From NCBI RefSeq assembly GCF_003114835.2, contig NZ_AP025028.1, forward strand, positions 3,252,001 through 3,316,000: a DNA stretch of 64,000 bases. The letters run 5' to 3'. The notes beneath the pieces are model-generated. The model made no database searches, was not told where the DNA came from, and was given only the letters and a program-made list of their open reading frames with translations. Positions 62,910-64,000 of this stretch are shown piece by piece; within the stretch, counting starts at the first letter, position 1, and each line of letters begins with the position of its first letter. Source of the stretch: Leptospira kobayashii (GTDB lineage Bacteria; Spirochaetota; Leptospiria; Leptospirales; Leptospiraceae). The position numbers and the translations under genes are program-made.

Positions 62910-64000
62910 TTAAAACAAACTCTTCATCAAGTCCCTGTTTTCCAAATTAGGGAGTTTATGGTCGTCCGTGCAAAGACCGTTAGGTGGATAGTCGGAAAGA
63001 TAAAGCTCATGAGCGGGATTCGGACAATTAGGGCCTGCTTCCTTTCCCGAGATAGGGCAGATATTATGAACTTTGCTGTAAACAGGAGGAGTGAAATTCT
63101 TACGGGTGATAAAATGATTTCGATCGACTATGCTCAGGATTTCACCCCAAAGAGGTGCAGCAAGCGCTCCTCCGAGTCCGCTCCCTCCCATACCGAATTT
63201 CGGATTATCATAACCGATCCAAACGGCAAGGGATACCTCGGGTCTCGCACCCACAAACCAAGCATCCTTATAATCGTTGGTTGTTCCCGTTTTACCTACA
63301 ACTTCTCCCGTATAACCGCCGTTTCGTACTCCACTGGCACGACCGCTGTCCTTCAAAAGTGAAATCATTACTTCGGCTGTATCGGGGCGAATGACTTGCC
63401 TTTCGTTCGGTAGTTTGAGTTTAAACTCGTCCATATCCTTCAGATCATACAAAACCATTCCCCGGGAATTGGTGATCTTTCTAATCAGAAAGGGACGTTT
63501 CACTGTTCCTTGATTCACAAATGCGGTGAAAGCCGATGCCATCTCCAAAGGAGAAATTTCCAGAGTCCCCAATGCCAAAGAAAGATCTCCCCGAAACCTT
63601 GCCTTTTTCTCACCCGCGTTCGGGAAAAAGAATTTGGTAAAATAATTTTCGATTCCGGAATATCCGAGTCTTTCCGCCACCTGAACTGCTGCCGTGTTTT
63701 TGGATTTGATCAGAGCAGTGCGAAGGGAAATCTCTCCGTCAAAAGTCCCTCCCAAATTGTCTGGTGACCATTCCTTTCCCCCGCCTCCCCGGTAATAAAG
63801 AGGTGCATCCAGGATCTTGGTTCCCGATTGGATCACTCCCGAATCAATCGCTGAAGCATATAACACTGCTTTGATGGAACTTCCCGTTTGGCGTCTCATC
63901 TGAATGGCTCGATTGAATTGATTATTGCTATTGAATTCCTGGCCTCCGTGAAGGAAAAGAATCTCTCCGGTTTCCGGTTGAATGCCTACAATAGCAGCTT
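62910..64000 (-). CDS. Class A penicillin-binding protein (PBP1A), C-terminal part; N-terminus beyond window
   Basis: The frame is open to the window edge (363 codons). The transpeptidase motifs are complete: SxxK in RRQTGSSIKAV, SxN in SKNTAAVQVAERLG, and KTG in VGKTGTTNDYKDAW. The usual RQPGSSFKP opening is here RQTGSSIKAV. The glycosyltransferase domain and membrane anchor are upstream of the window. The C-terminal tail has a Cys pair region (HNICPISGKEAGPNCPNP). It cross-links peptidoglycan in the periplasm. Confidence 0.92.
   Translation of the reverse strand, partial: AAIVGIQPETGEILFLHGGQEFNSNNQFNRAIQMRRQTGSSIKAVLYASAIDSGVIQSGTKILDAPLYYRGGGGKEWSPDNLGGTFDGEISLRTALIKSKNTAAVQVAERLGYSGIENYFTKFFFPNAGEKKARFRGDLSLALGTLEISPLEMASAFTAFVNQGTVKRPFLIRKITNSRGMVLYDLKDMDEFKLKLPNERQVIRPDTAEVMISLLKDSGRASGVRNGGYTGEVVGKTGTTNDYKDAWFVGARPEVSLAVWIGYDNPKFGMGGSGLGGALAAPLWGEILSIVDRNHFITRKNFTPPVYSKVHNICPISGKEAGPNCPNPAHELYLSDYPPNGLCTDDHKLPNLENRDLMKSLF

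Overview
The window reads as a chromosomal segment of a spirochaete of the genus Leptospira. The pointers are a SpiroCoCo-type giant coiled-coil protein, two DUF1564 proteins (a family I know only from Leptospira), an LmtA-like lipid A methyltransferase candidate, many lipoproteins with relaxed lipoboxes, AT-leaning DNA and frequent TTG/GTG starts. Species cannot be fixed from sequence alone. I see no rRNA, CRISPR array, insertion sequence or prophage; it is mostly core-type sequence with one small accessory-looking island.

Layout. 1-5.7 kb (minus): the 5' part of an SGNH hydrolase gene, then a caa3-type A2-family heme-copper oxidase operon (50-aa membrane protein, SCO, subunits II with fused cytochrome c, I, III, IV) ending at a clear terminator. 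5.8-9.2 kb (plus): heme A synthesis (ctaA, ctaB) and two TPM-domain proteins. 9.2-13.0 kb (minus): STAS protein, a citrate-synthase homologue with altered catalytic residues, and an RsbU-like phosphatase. 13.0-14.7 kb: small zinc-ribbon-like protein, cytochrome c lipoprotein, TIGR01777-like epimerase. 14.8-22.6 kb (plus): a tightly packed operon with a MoxR AAA+ ATPase, a metallopeptidase/VWA protein, two unknown proteins, a PaaK-like adenylate-forming enzyme and a NadR-like enzyme. 22.5-25.3 kb (minus): DUF1564, DUF1853, small ORF and PhyH-like genes, next to an inverted repeat and a GC-rich extragenic element.

25.3-33 kb: ICMT-family methyltransferase, acyltransferase, ATPase-like and ferritin-like proteins, and a GldA/GldF/GldG-like ABC system with a DUF4340 protein. 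33-37.5 kb: SpiroCoCo protein, a 67-aa histone-fold candidate, methionine aminopeptidase and a 47-aa secreted peptide with three CPG repeats. 37.6-42.6 kb: response regulator, thiM-thiE, queG, a second DUF1564 gene, thioesterase, DUF1499 and a TrkA-C remnant. 42.6-50 kb: lipoproteins, patatin, SUMF1-like protein, M14 peptidase, MazG and a DUF6580 protein. 50-55 kb: ATP-grasp / inactive transglutaminase-7TM / retropepsin-like triad and a CLC channel. 55-64 kb: Thr-rich lipoprotein, 7TMR-DISM histidine kinase, polyprenyl synthase, SirB1-like protein, transketolase N-half, tRNA-Thr and tRNA-Tyr, a TPR-like protein and the C-terminal part of a PBP1A-type enzyme.

Points most worth following are the citrate-synthase-like protein with substituted catalytic residues inside a partner-switch operon, eight exact copies of the 10-mer AGGTACCACA (five in or beside the DUF1564-DUF1853 operon), the MoxR/VWA/ligase operon, and the histone-fold candidate. 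Homology calls are from recognition of motifs by eye; no database search was run.
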